This document shows, in pieces, positions 40,172-55,100 of a stretch of 64,000 nucleotides of DNA (its first letter is position 1; each line of letters starts with the position of its first letter). Made by a program: the position numbers and the translations under genes. The stretch covers positions 19,620,880-19,684,879 of the forward strand of contig NC_082603.1 in the NCBI RefSeq assembly GCF_030936135.1, in the 5' to 3' direction. The stretch comes from Gavia stellata. Lineage: Eukaryota > Chordata > Aves > Gaviiformes > Gaviidae. Below the pieces are notes generated by a model. It ran no database searches, had not been told where the DNA came from, and saw nothing but the letters and a program-made list of their open reading frames with translations.

Positions 40172-43100
40172 CTAGGGAAAAAAGAATGCATATTAACAAC
40201 AAATTAATATAGATATTTTAATATCCCTGCTTGTGGTGACAGTATAGGACTTCTAGAGCCATTTTGTAAAAAAACGTGCTGATGATTCCAGTTTTAATAC
40301 TGACTGTATTACTCAGCATGGGGGGTTGGCAAGTTTGCTTTTAAACCTTACTTTACAGTGTCAAAGGCCTATTGTTGCTGAGTCTGGGAACTCCTTTTCA
40401 CTGGCCTTAAAATTATTGTTTCATCAACACTCTTAGCTTTGTGCAGACCTGTGCAAAATGTAGCTGAATGAGAAACTGTGCTGTCCAAATACAAACATAA
40501 GGTGAAATGGCAATTAAAATATAAGTGTAGATAGCAGGGACAGGTCTTGCATCTGATCTGTATTCTCTCTCTGCGCATGAGGTTTTTATAGCAAAAACTG
40601 AAAGACACAAAATTATTCTCCCATTTGTAATCAAAGAACTGGTAGGTACATTGCTATAAATGTGTTTGATTAATGTTGGGGGGTTCTGCTGTTTCTATTT
40701 CAAGTCCGTAGCTTTTCAAGACTTTCCCCTCTTCCTCTTCTCTTCCTCTTATGAATATCTTTTCCTCTTTAGACGGTAGAGAGATGTGCATGATATGCCC
40801 AGCTCTAAACCAGCGCAGGACCTGCTATCTTAAACTATAATGCAATAACTGACCACTTTAGCTATAAAAGTTTTTAGATGTATAGTTGCTAAATAGCAAT
40901 AAAAGAAGTTGAGATTTTTTTTTATTTGAGTTTTTTTCCTTGTGTGGCTGGTAATTAAAAATTTTAGATAAATGTAAGATTTTAGTCTGAAACTGTAATC
41001 TGCATAACTGTAGTTTGTATATTTTAACATACAATCTCTGGCTTATGCAAGGAAATGTTTGTACATTTCATATGGAAATAGGTTTCATTTTTCCTGTACA
41101 ACAACCTTAAAATTAGTATTTTGAATAGAATGTTACTGCATCTCTGTAGTCCATTTACATCTTTGTAAATAGACTAAAGCTTTGTATTGTCCATGTTGGC
41201 TGATTTTTTAATTTTTTTTTTTTAATTATGCACAGACATGGACTAAGACTTGTTGTGAAAGCCTCTGGTGGTTGTATTGTAATTATATTTATTTGAGGAG
41301 AACTAAAACAGGTATCATGCAACAGGGTAACTTTCTGTTTTGTTACGTTTTCAGGTGGGAAAGATGTAGCCCTCATCCCTGAGTGGTGGTCCTCAGGGTA
41401 TGTCCTTTCAGATAAAAATATCAACCTTATCTCACAAAAATGTAGTGTCAGACTTACCTTTTCCATTGTCAAAGTCACCTCCTGGAGCTGTCCAAGACAA
41501 GACTATTGTTTCGTTTTCTATATGAGCATGAAGATCTGTAACTTTACAGGGTGGATAAATAGTAGCAGAATCTTCTCCTGTATTCACTACAAGAGAACTT
41601 GTTGAAATTCTGCTGAAACTTCCCAGCATGACTTGGATTTCTTTATCAGCAAATTTAGGTCTCGGTGCATTCATATAAATTTTACCTGTTTTAAAACATT
41701 TTTCGACTTTCATCATGACAGAACTCTGAAGTGCATTTTCTTTTAATTTTTTATTATCTCTTATTATGTCTTCTCATCCTGTCAAGTTTTTTTAGCTCAT
41801 GCAAATTTAGTGGAAAGTTAGTGAAGTAAAGACAGAAAAGAAGGTGATCTCAGGATTCTCAGCATAAAATTTAGGAAACCCAAAAAGCAGACAAAGTCTG
41901 AAATGTGTAAAAATTGGAAATGATGCAACCAGTAAAGCAGGTTGCAGATGCTGGTAAGCCGTGGCTGCAATAAGGTAGTTCCATCCATCTCTTCACCCAT
42001 ATTGCAGGTCTTAAGAGAGTTTCAGTTATATGGGCCATACTTTGTGAATTTTTTAGACAATTTTAATGCTGATTTTTCTAAATTTCACAATGGATAAGTG
42101 TGACAATATTAAATTGCAACAACTAACATTTTTTTCAGCATTAAGATTAAAAAGTAGTAAAAAAAAAATCAAGAAATACCAAAAGCTAAGTTTTCTAGTA
42201 GCATTAGTTTGTATACTAACGTTGCATGTGAATTTATTTACCCCAAATCCTCATTTTAAAGTCTCAAGAAGAATTAATAGATTTGAAATGCCTGTTTGTG
42301 AGATGCTAAAATACAGATTCTGAGCAATATTTATCCTTCTTATGGCTATAATAGGAAAAAAATTTTAGATTAAAGACAACATTTTATGCTATTCTCATAC
42401 ATAGGAAACAGTAGTTGGAGCTGGTTTGTTTTGTGTGGGCTTTTTCGTAGTGAAAATGATAGATGGAACATCTTCTAAGATACAGTGCAATTTTTGTGAA
42501 TCTAAATGATCCCATTTGCTAAACCTTTACACCCCCCTACATACAAATCATGCAAGGAATTATCTGTTTCATAAATGCTCTTTACCATTGTCTCTGTAGC
42601 CTGGTATATACAAGGCTTGATTTTGCCTGAGGCTGAGTCTGGTGGTTGTATTTCTCCCATGGGCATTCACTTTTAGACTGTATCTTCCAGTGCCTTGTAA
42701 AGAAGTAAAGTACCTTGAGTAGATTCCATCATTCTTCATCGTGTCAGCACCTCGGTATAGAATTATTGAGAATTAATATCTCAAACCAGATACCTGCTGG
42801 GAAACAAGGTTATTTTTGCTGTTGATACATAAACATAAAACCTGAACATTTCTATGCAGAAAACCTGGCAATGTTTTTGTAAAGTAGACATCTTTAAAAA
42901 TAGGAGTGGTCCCACTATGACAACCTGTGTTTCATATGTATTTTGTTAAAAAGAACCATTTTGCATTAAAACCTTTAACTAGGTAAATCTCTTGTAACTA
43001 TATGGAACCACCAAGTTAATACTTATTGGCCATCTACTACATAAAGCACCTTTAAATTAGAAAAATGTCATAATTTAACCTTTGGCCAGGAACTCATCAA

Positions 43101-46100
43101 GACAGAATTCCTTCTCTTTAAGTGAACTTGTGCAGTTGTACCTGACTGGCTGCAACAGATGATCCGCTGGTGGCATCCAAGCTAACTATTTTAAAGCTTG
43201 ACAGCAATGTAAAAGTAACCTCATGGGTTCAGAAAATAGCAGATGTGTAAGAAAGAAACACAGGATAACACATTGAAATCTTATTACATTTTTAAGTACA
43301 GCAATGTGAAAGCAAGGACAGAATGAAGAGGTACTGCTGGCTACTACTGAACTCATAAATCAGTCTGCAGCAGTGGTGAGAGAAAAGGAAGAAGAGAGAT
43401 CGAGGGATGCCGAATGCCAGGAATGTCTTGCTATTGCTCTAAGAAAGAGTATTCTGGAAAAGAAGAATAATGCACTTAATTAAGATACAAAAGAGATAAA
43501 GCTAACTTTTGGTGAGCTAATGTTAAGACTATAATCCAGCTTCATAGAATATGAGATGGACTAATAAAACAGCTTGTTTTCTTTTTACCTCGCCTCTTGA
43601 GGGCACATGATTACATGAAGTACACTTTCAGAAAGTAGATATGAGCAATGTACCCTCTACCATGCACAGTTCTTCTGCTTTCACCCTCAATAACAGCACA
43701 GGAAAGAAAGCAGAACAATTTTTCAGGTAAAGGCCCATGCCTTTGTTTTCCTCACCAAGAAAAAGCTTTGTAGCTTACTTCCGTCCTAAAGCAGTAGGGT
43801 TCTCTGTCTCCCTTTTTATTTTTTTCTTGATGTAGAGCATAGCCATGACTCAGTCCTTAGTGATATGTCTGAGGGGAACATGCAGACTGGGATTCCACAA
43901 TGTATAAATGCAAAGGTTTTTACTATGTATATGGAACCTTACCTGCGCCGTTATCAAGAAGTTCAAAGGTTACTGCTGCAGCACCATCCTTCTCTACGGT
44001 GGCTATCACAGTTGCGCCAAGAACAGGCAAAAACCCTTGGCTAACCTCTGCATAAACAACCACTGGATTAAATGCTCTACTTGCCCTGTTCATGTGAGCT
44101 GAAGTGCTCACAGGAGGAACATCAGAATATGCTGGTCGAGAGGTAGCTGTTACTGATATAGCTTGAGTTGTTGTATGAACATTTTTAATAGAAAACTGCC
44201 AATCACCCACCTGCAAATAAAATAAAAAAGTATCAAAAACTAGTGAAAAAGCTTCATGTTCTAATAGGGGCATTGTTTCCCTTATATATAATATATATAT
44301 TCCCTTTTATATAATAAAAAATTAATTAAAGAAAGCTGTATGCTAGTCTATAGGAAATGTTAATTCAGAAAATAAAACAAAATGTTCAGTCTTTACCTCT
44401 GCAGTGCCACTTATACTGAGTCTAGCTGTGTTCGGGTTTGAATTATCGATTGTAAAGTCTGAGCTTCCATATTCTTTTCCTTTAGGGTCCCTCAGGAAAA
44501 AAAAAGGCTGAGATAGACTCCATGCAATGCTGAAGAAAGTGTCGTTTCCCACAGTTTTGTCAACAGGCACAGTAGTATTCATCCACCCAGAATGCGGAAC
44601 AGCTAGCTCTTTGCTTTCAAGCTGTTGTTAGAGAAATAAAATTTGTCTTATTGCTATTCAGTAAAAAAGCATTTAACATATTTTCAGAGTGATTCCTCAT
44701 CCATTGCATAATATTGTATCCATTCATTGCTGACTTAAAATGGATTAGTCTTGGAGGAGAAAATTGAAAAGCATTTATGCCTTTTGGAAACTAGCATTAA
44801 AAAAAGGCCTCTGCTTACTTATTTATAACTCGGAGTTATACAGAGAAGATGGCAGGATTTCTAGTTCTGCCGTCTCTACCTACAGGAAAATCAAGAGCTG
44901 TTTGGCACAGCTATTGAATGAAGAAAACTAATAAAATCCCAGATTCACTTTGTGAAATGGCTGCTTGCATAGTAACATTGATTTTAAGTGTAAATTTATG
45001 GTAAACAGAGTAAGTTACAGTAAGTGTATGTCTTCATTTCTGTATCTAAACTACTTATCTACTTATCTAAAGCATTGTGCCAGTAAGCTGATTTTCCACT
45101 GCAGTTTGTCTGTCTCAAAAATCCTGGAAGAGAGAGAAAGAAAATGTCTCCACATATGACTGTAAGGCTTATGAGTAATGAGAGAGACAGAAATAACAAC
45201 AGTACAGAGGAGAATATATAGAAGAGAGAAGTAAACATTATTTCCTTTATTAAAATTAAAATAATTTTGTGTCATTTCCTCACTCCTATTTTATGAACAA
45301 TAAAGTCTGCAATTAGAAAATAGCCTGCCATAAACTTAATTGTTTTTCCCTGTATAGGTGGAACAATTAAAGGCAATATAACGACTCAAAAAATCCCAGA
45401 CCTGCTTTTCAAATCTACATTGACTGATGCTTATAATCTAGCTATCTTTGCAAGTGGTTTATTTTGGATAAAACATAGGACTGGATCTATGTTAAAATAT
45501 TAACACAGTGAGGAATGAGTTGCTAAATTGTAATTAACAATTGGCCCAGATGAAAAGTCTGGAAGTTTATACATTAAAATTATAGAAATGGCTTAGGAGA
45601 GAAGCTGTATTTTAATTGTATCTTTGTTACTCAAGTTAGACTGTTAAAATGCTCTAAAAGATGATGTTTCATGTAAGAGCGAAATAAATATCCTGGGGGA
45701 TTTCTGCTTGCTTTTTTCTCTCGAAGTCTCTTGGACTTGGACAATTATGAGAAATAATTTCCTTGATTTTGTGAAATCAAGAATTATATAAAATATATAA
45801 ATTATATATTATTTCATTGCAGTGAAATGTACTAAAATGCACTAAAAAATGTACTTGCTCCTATTTCTAAATTGAGCCACTGACAGTTATGATCATTAAT
45901 GTCTAAATTTACTCAATTACTGATCACCTAAAAGCATAGGAGGAAAAAGAAGTGTTGAAATTGAGACCTGAATGGATTGTTCAGAAATATCTCCGCTTCC
46001 TGATGTAATGGCACTGAATGTCTCGGTTAATTTACTGGGGTTGGCTCCATCTACAGCATAAAGCTTTAAACCTCCTGAAAGACAAGAGCAAAAGAATTAG

Positions 46101-49100
46101 AAATACTATTTTTTACTCTAAAATTGCTATATTTTATGTGACTTCTGGTACTGAATGTTCTACTGAGGCAGCCAATTTGTTACAAAATCAAAAAAGAAAC
46201 GTCTCTTTTTATTAATGTCTTAATGCATGTGTCATAGTAAATTCTGGCTTGTGTGATCAATTAATTTCATCTCTCATTGGCAAAGTTTGCAACAAAATAA
46301 CTCCCTGCAGCATATCATCAAGTACAGCATTTTTAGACTTCCCCTAGTACTTTTGGAGTCACATATTATCCCTTCAGTGAAATTCTGCTCTGAAAACACC
46401 TCTGTAGAAGAGGCACAGTGGCACTGCATGTTTTTTGACTCTTAAAATCCAGGTCATTATTTTCAAATGTGAAGTTTAGATCTTTTTTCATGCATACTGA
46501 GTTCAAGCAGCTCTAGTCCATTGGAGGTTTTCATACTCAGTGCAGGTCTGTTAATGAATTCATTGTGAATATGGCTTCATACTGCTCTACTGAAACATCT
46601 GGACTTCATGCAATTCTTTCTCAAACTAGGTTCGTACACGCCAGACGTAAACTGAGCCATCACTGTGCTCCTAACGCACAGATCATTGGAATCTCAGAGT
46701 AGTGGAGAGACTGCCGTGCAGCCCAGAGCCCTGGGGAGCCTACTTGGTGTGTGCAGAGGCTACCCACAGCCTCTCCCTACCACCTAATGCCTCTCACCTC
46801 CGTCCCTCATGCACGGACTGACATAAGGTCTTCAGGTTACATCAGGTGTGTATGGCTCTGTCTCATGAGAGAACACGTCGTGTCATATGAGCTGGAGGAG
46901 GTGTTAGCTCAGAGATCTATTCAGCATTTTTGGAAAACTGATTTTTCTTTCTAAGCAGGAAGGCCTGCTGGTTGAAGACTACATGCTGAAGGACCATCTG
47001 GGTTCTTTCTGGCTCACAAATCATTCTTAATAAATACTCCGCAAGTGGAGCTTAAACAACAAATTCTGTCTTAAAATACAGCTCAGAACAGAATTGAACT
47101 CTGGACTCTCCCATAGGCATGTTGATCTAATGATGTTGAAGAGTGCATAAGTGCATTCAAAGTTATTTAAATTGCTCATACAAGTGGATTGTAGTCTGAA
47201 TAAATAAGAATATTTATTCACCATGGATGTTGGAATCAGCTTGCTTTCTAGATCTACGCAAGGAGGTTTCGTTCTTCCATAGCATTTGCAGGTGCTGTAG
47301 CATGAAGCAACACCCCTATGGATAGTTTTTTAAATGGTTGTTTTCAAACTAATTATGTAGCTCCAGCTCAGCTGACAGCTATGCTTGCAAATGACAAGGG
47401 TAGTCACTGTGTTTCCAATTTCCTAGCCAGTGAACTTCAGATGCAACAGTTGGAGACAATTATTATTCTTTATGTAGTAAAGAAAAAATATATAACTATA
47501 ATATTTATATATTATATGCAATAAATACAAAAATATAAAAATATATAGAAATAAATTTATGTAATGCCAGAAATAAAATTCTAGGCATTTCTTTTTATGT
47601 TATACAATATCATCATTAAATCTCCTTAGTAACAGGGTATTGTCATGTTATTGCATTTTTAAAATCAAGACAGCTCTTAAAGCAAATCTATGGATCTAAA
47701 GAGTTCTGCTTGTTTGTATTAAAAAAGCCTGTCATGAAAACCAAATTTCTTTAAAATTTAATTTATTTTAAATTTCTTAAATTTCTTTTTTCCAGAATGA
47801 TTAATTGCCATGCTTTTACATTTTCATACTTCACTATGCATGCCAGAGAAAGAGAAAGAGTCTATTTAGATTATTTACCTGTTAGTTTTGAAAATTCTTC
47901 TAATTCTTTGGCTGCCGATGGCCCCAGTGCGATGGTGTGAATTTTTGCCCCACTTTGTTTCACCAAATCAAGGCAAGCTGCTATACCTGAGTCCTCTCCA
48001 TCTGTCAGTAACACAATTTCTGAACCATGTGTAGTGTTCATTTTATCTGCAATTATCTGCATCAAGAAAAGAATTCATTATATAAGCAGCAGAATAATTT
48101 TTAAATACTACTTTATCCCAGAGCACAGTCAATGTATGCATTTAAAACTGTTAACTTCAAATATAAGACAAATTTATTCTTTAGTAAGTATTTGAAAATT
48201 TTTAATACTAAAACTATTACAATAGTCATTATTGCAATTGATATTGCAACATCTAATTGCTTAGGTTTAGTAAGTGTTCAATTACAAATAATGAATATTT
48301 AATATATGTTTTCCTAGGGAAGGAACCTATCCCAAATTAAGGTGTCGGAAGCATTCTGCCTGTATATGCTTTGCTGGTTCAGGGACTGGATGTTTAAGAG
48401 CGTCATATTAAAAACTTATGTCCACTGTCTGGAACTACTCTTTATTCTCCAATCAAAATTTCAGGAGTAGAGGAGGACAGACTTCTGTCTAAGGGTGGAC
48501 TCTGAGGTAACTGAAGGTGGGGCAGAAAAGCAGCGGGAGCTGGCTGTTCCATCCCTGTCTGGTTGCTAGTCTTCCTCCTGATGTCCCCCTGTCCAGAGCC
48601 TCCTTTCTGCCCTGGACTCTTGGCTACCTCAGCAGTCTCATCCTTCTCTGTACAATTTCTCTCTTTCTCTTTCTTCTCTTTTCCTACACGTTGCTTCTGA
48701 TTTTCAGTTTTGCATCTGAATTAGGTGACATTTTCTGGGACTTCAGACTGCCAGCCCAAGGAAGTAAAACAGACAAATAAATAATAATAATAATAATATC
48801 TATCCATCACTGTTTCCCAATCTCATGATTTATATGTGGTTTCACAATTTTAGGGGCTTGATTCATGACTAGTGAACTGTAGGAATTAACAATACTACCA
48901 TTGCACAGCTCCCCTTTTTAACACTTATTTATTCTGTATGTTCATTGTGATTCATGAGTCAACTCTCTGGTGTTTCCTCAGTCCAAATTTTGCTAGAAAA
49001 AAAATCTCAGAGATCACAGGAATACAATATGATGTTCATTGTGGTGTTGGTCTCCAGCCTTTTCTCTGTGTATACACCCAGCAATGTGATCGGGCTGTGA

Positions 49101-52100
49101 GTTTTATTCAGTCATGTGAGAGTTTGGACTGCAGTACTGCCTATTTCTTTCCACTAGAAATAATTAAAGAACTGTATTAAAGTAACCTCTTAACTTTGTC
49201 TTAAACAAACTAAATAGAATAAGCTCATAGGTTTCCGACTAGAAATTTGATTTTCCAAAATTTAGATCATTCTTGTAGTTCATTTTGGAATTTGATCTTA
49301 TTTTTCAATAACCTTTTTGAAGCATGGACATCACATCTGGCCTGTTTTGTGGTAATACTCTTTCTAATGCCACATAATGCTAATGCCTAGTAGTTTCTAT
49401 ATCAAATTTTCTCCTGATAGATTAAAGAATCATATTATATTTCTTAACTCTACCACTGCGTAGGAAGTCCATGTTCAAGTACCGAGTATGTTTCTCACTT
49501 CTTCCACATTTTCCATACATTCCAGGAGGTATTTTACCTTAAGTCCTTTACGTATGCCTGCACAGATATTGGTTTGTCCACTAGCAATTATAGGCAAACA
49601 TTGAACAAGTTTTTGGCGTGCTGCGTCATTGGTTATTTGTTGCAAAGGAGCTTTTTCAGATGCGTCAGAGTCAAATGTGACAATTCCAACCCAGGAACTG
49701 ACTTCAATAATATGGAGCAGAAATACCTCTGCAGCGCTATGGAGATGTCTGATGCGGTTGTGCTGTATGTGAAGAAAACCAACATCTTTAGAATGCAATC
49801 ACTTCTGAAAAGCTTTGACTATCAACAAAATGTAGAAATTTTTTGTGTTGATCAGGTTATAATTAAAAATTAAAAACTATCTATCTGCCATAAGGTAACT
49901 CATATATATGCTCAGCTCTAGAAGAGAGGAGATGTAAACCATGTTCTGGTATTGTGAAAGTGCAGCAAACTGCAGCTTCCAGGAAAGATGTCACCAGGCA
50001 AAGTCCATCTTCTGATGTTATGACTTCATTCCTAACCAAGATTTTTGTCCCTTTTTTTTTTTGATAGCGTGATGTCAATGCAAAAGGACACCACCTATGA
50101 TGCCTGAGGAGTAGGTTAGTCTAGAGAATAAGTATTTTGAAAATATAAATAATATTAAAGTAGAAGTATGGCTATTTTAAATGCAAATATTCAACGGGGT
50201 TACTGAAAAAAAAAGTTACATTTGAAAACATTTATCTCTGGAGCTATCTATTCTTGCAGTATTTATTTCATAATTATCTTCATTTTGGTTTTTAGCATTA
50301 CATTATTATTTACTAACTGATTTAATAAAATATACTATGATTGGTAGACATCTGTATTATAAAAATAATACAAATTATTACAATTGCAGATCTTTGCTGA
50401 AGACCAGTCTCAAGAACAGCTCTGGACTAGAACAGCATGTCTGGAAATAGATCTGTCGATGGAGCACTATGGGAGAATCCCACAATTATTAAATGTATGC
50501 CATAACTAAAGAATTGGAACATATACTGCTTTAGGCTTCCTCATGTATATTTTGGTTTAAGGCATGACTGTCAAATATTTAGGAATATTTCTCAACATGT
50601 TTGAGCTTTTTGAATTACCTTCTTTAGCTCTCATTTTTAGGCTTGAATTCCTGTGAGAAATGGAACACTGAACTTGCAGTATTTTCAATAAGAGAATAAT
50701 GGTCATTGGCTCACTACTGAACTGTGGAAGAGGTAAGTTACGGATAAGAAAACGCAATATGTCATCAAAAGAATATATAGTCTGATTTTTAAAAGCTGTT
50801 AGAGTATGCATAGAGGTTTGAAGTCTATTAATAAATAATGAGATACCTGCCTTACCTACCCAGATAATTTTGTCATCTTTCTACAGATGATCACATCGCT
50901 TACAGCTTTATAAAAGTATTAGGATATTTATGCAAATAAGCACATATTCAGGGGCATTTACTAAACCTTGCATCCATAAACAAGCTTAGTATCTCATGCC
51001 ACAAGAAGTTGTGAAAGAATAACCTATGCAAAGTTTTATGGGGAAAAAAAAGAAAAATAACCTCAGCTTTGTTAAAATGACATAACATTATGCCAGATCA
51101 CATTCTTGATTCCAAAGGGCATTATTGTAATGAGGAAAGAACACTAATTTATTGACATATTGTGACCTACATATTTACTTTAAATTTTAGAACCATTCAT
51201 AACAAAAATACAATGTGAAACTCCATCTAGGATAGATTTTCTGCTTGGAAGAAGTACAATGGCACTGTCATTCTAGGTCTGGAACAAAGGAAGGAAAGTA
51301 TATAAAATCGAGATTTTACATGAAAAAAAAGACCAACTCTGGCTTACAACTCTCAGTATTTTGAAGTGATATCTTGTAGGAATTCCTACATAGAATTACC
51401 AAGGAGAGTAAGAGTAGTCCTTTCTTTTCTAAAATAATCAAGTTAATTACCGAATTGACTGTTGTTTTTTTATTTTGTAACTTTTTCTGTTTCTTACAAT
51501 TTTTACTAAAAATTGCTTATAAAATGTGTATTCTTACCATTGACATGCTCCAAGAAACATCCAGTACTAAAGCGACTGCTCTGTCTTGGGTCTGCAGTAG
51601 CCTGAAGGTAGTCTCAGAGGGGGGTGCAGAAGCATTTAAAACAGCTGAGTTGCGAAAGTCATCGGATTCCATAATTACTTCCCACGTGCTTTTGTGGTTG
51701 CATATCTTATTCTGCATATTTGGAGCCTCGCTATTGTGAGTGTTTTTATCACAAAATTCAACCACCTAAAAAGTCAGATGGAAGCTGATAATAATTCTGA
51801 ACCCAACAGTATGAGCATATGAAAATATCTCAGAAAATACTAAGTTTGTGTTGGGGGACAGGACAAATAGACGTGTTCTTCTCCAGCGAATGTCCTCTGT
51901 GCCATGGTGCCTGGCCAGCCAGGATCTTAGAAGAGGCAAGCCAAGAAAATGCTCCCAAAGAACTTATCTCAGATTTTACATAAGCACAAGCATGTTCTGA
52001 CATGCAGAAACAAAGCTTTCAGTCTATGAGTACTGAGATCCTTGGAGTGACTGATTCATGGAGGTCCTACTAGATTTAAGCCTGCTAACATAAATACTGT

Positions 52101-55100
52101 AGCTAAACAGTATGGAGGTCAGCACAAGTTAGCAGCCTGAATATTTAACCAACTTCTTGGGTTAAGCTCATGGTCTTGGACCAGTTCCTATAAGTTTTCT
52201 TGAGTGGAATAAGGAACCATGCAAAAGATACAAAGTCAAGACTTCAAGAGAAGCAGGAAATATAATCTTTTAGATGTCTCAGGTTGTCCATGGCATACTG
52301 CTGAGGGAAGACCATGACCCATTGTTGTGGGTTAACCCCAGTGGGCAGATAAGCACCACATTTTCTTCCCCTCCCCAGTAGGATGGGGGAAGAGGAAAGG
52401 AGGAATAAAAGAAAAAAAAAACTTTAGGGTCAAGATAAAACAAAACAAATTAAAAAAAAATTGTTTAATAAGTGAAAGATAAGTGAAAGAAGAGAGAAGA
52501 AACAAAACAAAACGAGTGATGCAAAGGCAATCACTCACCACTTCCTGTGGGTAGACCGATGCCCAGCCAGTTCCCAAGCATAAGATGGCTAACCCTCCTA
52601 AAATCCCCTCTTTTCCCTTTTATTGCTGAGCATGATGTTATATGGTATAGAATATTTCTTAGGTTAGTTTGGGTCATCTGCCTGATTGTGTCCCCTTCCA
52701 GCCTACTGCACACTCCCCAGTCTATTCAAGAGGGGGAGCACAGTGAGAAACAGAGAACGCCTTGATGCTGTTCAGCTAAAGCTGGAACATTAGTGTATTA
52801 TTGGTTCTGTTTTGGTCAAAAATCTAAAACACAGCACCATATGATCGCCTATGAAAAAAATTAAATGTACCCTAGCCAGGCCCAGTACAGCCATAAAGTT
52901 CTTGGAAAGAGCTTGCCCAAAGAAATAAGGTCAATAGCTGGAGGAATTGTGATCCCGTACCACAGATATCTAGCCTGCAAGGAAACTGTCTGTCCTGCTA
53001 ACCCCTGTCCCAGCACCCTTTCCCACACACTGGAACAGTACAGAGTTGGCATAAGGAGGCCTGCCTGGTTGTCCTGGTTGCTTTCAAGAGAGGTGGGCTG
53101 CTGCTCCTGTGTTAAGGATAGATAGACAGACCAGATTGCTCTGCAATGGAGTGTAATAGAGCTAACCAGGTAACACAGTTCAGGTGCCAGTTTACATAAG
53201 GAGTGATCAAAAACTACACTTATCTTACAGACAAGGCATTTGGCAAGTGCTTCACTTCTATGCCTGTTGACCTGATTCTCCAAACATGGAGCAAGAAGGA
53301 TGCTGAGACTGCAGTACACCTCACCCTTATTGACCAGAAACAGCTGTCAAATCATTTCCAGTAGGTCCTTTGTCTTCCCTTCTGAACAGATTTTAATAGA
53401 ACTGATAGCATCATTCATATTCTTTGAAATAAATATTGATTAAAGAAACACCTGACTGATCATTCTCCCCAGCAGAAATAACTGACTAGACCCCAAATGT
53501 TACTAAACTCTCAGTCCAGAAAGGTATAGTAGTACTTACAGAAGTTAGGTATTGCAAAGACATAACACAACATGAGATATTTTGTCGTATATCTGGAATA
53601 AATAGGCATCCTTTTTCATATAGCTGACCATCATATCTACAGCTTCTTGGCTCACACTTGTCTCCACTGCAGTCTTGGAAAACAGATATACCCATCACAC
53701 CAGCTGGACAGCTAAGGGAAGGGAAGATAGGCAGGGCTGGTTAAGAACCCGTATATAGTCTGTAACTGGTTATTTATTTGAATTTTGGCTGCCCAAAGCC
53801 AAATTTCTGTTAACACAGCACTGTACTAGACACTGCAAGAGTACATAGGCTGTCTCTGTGCCTGGCAGGGTCCTCAAACTAATCTAGAAATAGTTAAAAT
53901 CATAAACCACTTGTGGTCTTTTGTGATCTTCCTTGTGATAATTACACACTAGGCAGGAAAGACATCCTGATAGTAGTTGCAATAAAAAAGGCTGTACTGG
54001 TATGCCTGAGCTAGGAAAAAAGCCAAGCCTGAACTAACTCTCTGCATCCATTCAGTTACTGTCCCTCTTTGTAGAAACTGTTTAAAATCACAGTGGTTTC
54101 AGTAGGCAATTTCAGTGTTGTTGATAACTGCTCTTTAATAAAATAATGTTAAATAAGTATGAAACAAAAGGTGGCTGAAGTCTGCAGTTGCACACAGAGC
54201 AAAATATTATCCAGCCTGATCTCCTGAACCTCTTACAAAACAGCACTGAAGGCAGCTGTGGTTTTCTGGGCTGCAGTGCAGGCAATAGATGTTGCTGACT
54301 AAGCGTCTTTTAATCATACAAACAGGTCGTGGACACTCTACAAAGTACAAACTCAGCACAGATGACAAGAATATTGAAAACGTTATTGAAATGTTTAAAC
54401 CTGTGTAATGTAAAAGCAGAAATATGAAAAAATGATACCTTGTTGCTTCAACACTTGCTTCTTCAGAATTTCTGGACACATAAAAAGGCACATCGCTACT
54501 ATATTCATCAAACACCCCCCACCGAAAGTGAGCCCATTCGTGGACAAAAACTCGACCTTTTGAAAAAGAATAGCACATGCACATTCTAAATACAACTGTT
54601 TAAAAGCTACTCAGTGTTTTACTTAGACATTTTAACAATTTAAAATAATTCTTACCTGAGGTATTACAGGAAGACTGTGAAATATTTAAGAAATTGGGAT
54701 AATAATTTTCCCTTGATGTAAAACTGGGAAGGCACCAGTTTAGCAACCAGGACTAGAATTTTTATTCATATTTGACTCTCAGAAATGTAGGAACTGTTCT
54801 AGAGGCTTTCTTCCAAGTTGGCAAAAATCCCTTAAGAAAATTGTGAGGTTTCTGTCCCACAGAGTGGCAAACCTTACATTTTTACACAGTGTATTACAAA
54901 ATCAGATACATAAACACTGGATAGTCTATTTGGTCATAAAAGGAAGGCTACTGCTAATGGCAGTAGTTAAGTGCAGAGGAATAACCATTTAAGGTTTTCA
55001 AAGGGATGAACAACTTCTGAATCCAGTGTTTGAATATTTAACTTCAGAGATTTCACAGGTATTTACTACTTCTGAAGAATATGCCTCTCAAGGTTTTTTT

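Larger units (their letters stand above)
44622..49537 (-). other. CLCA1: CLCA1 introns 9 to 7
   Basis: Apart from exons 9 and 8 this stretch holds non-coding sequence. There are AT-only patches near 45780-45815 and 47485-47550, and an (ATA)n microsatellite near 48779-48798. A noticeably GC- and CpG-richer block at about 46620-46880 matches no repeat that I know. No RNA gene seen. Confidence 0.6.

Noticed and set aside
49881-50078. Short minus-strand frame near CLCA exon 7
   Set aside because: It lies in an intron, has no homology, and the real exon 7 with proper borders is at 49538-49762.
52861-53319. 152-codon minus-strand frame considered as an extra CLCA exon
   Set aside because: Exons 5 and 6 already join in phase 0 around it, and its sequence is unlike any CLCA segment.
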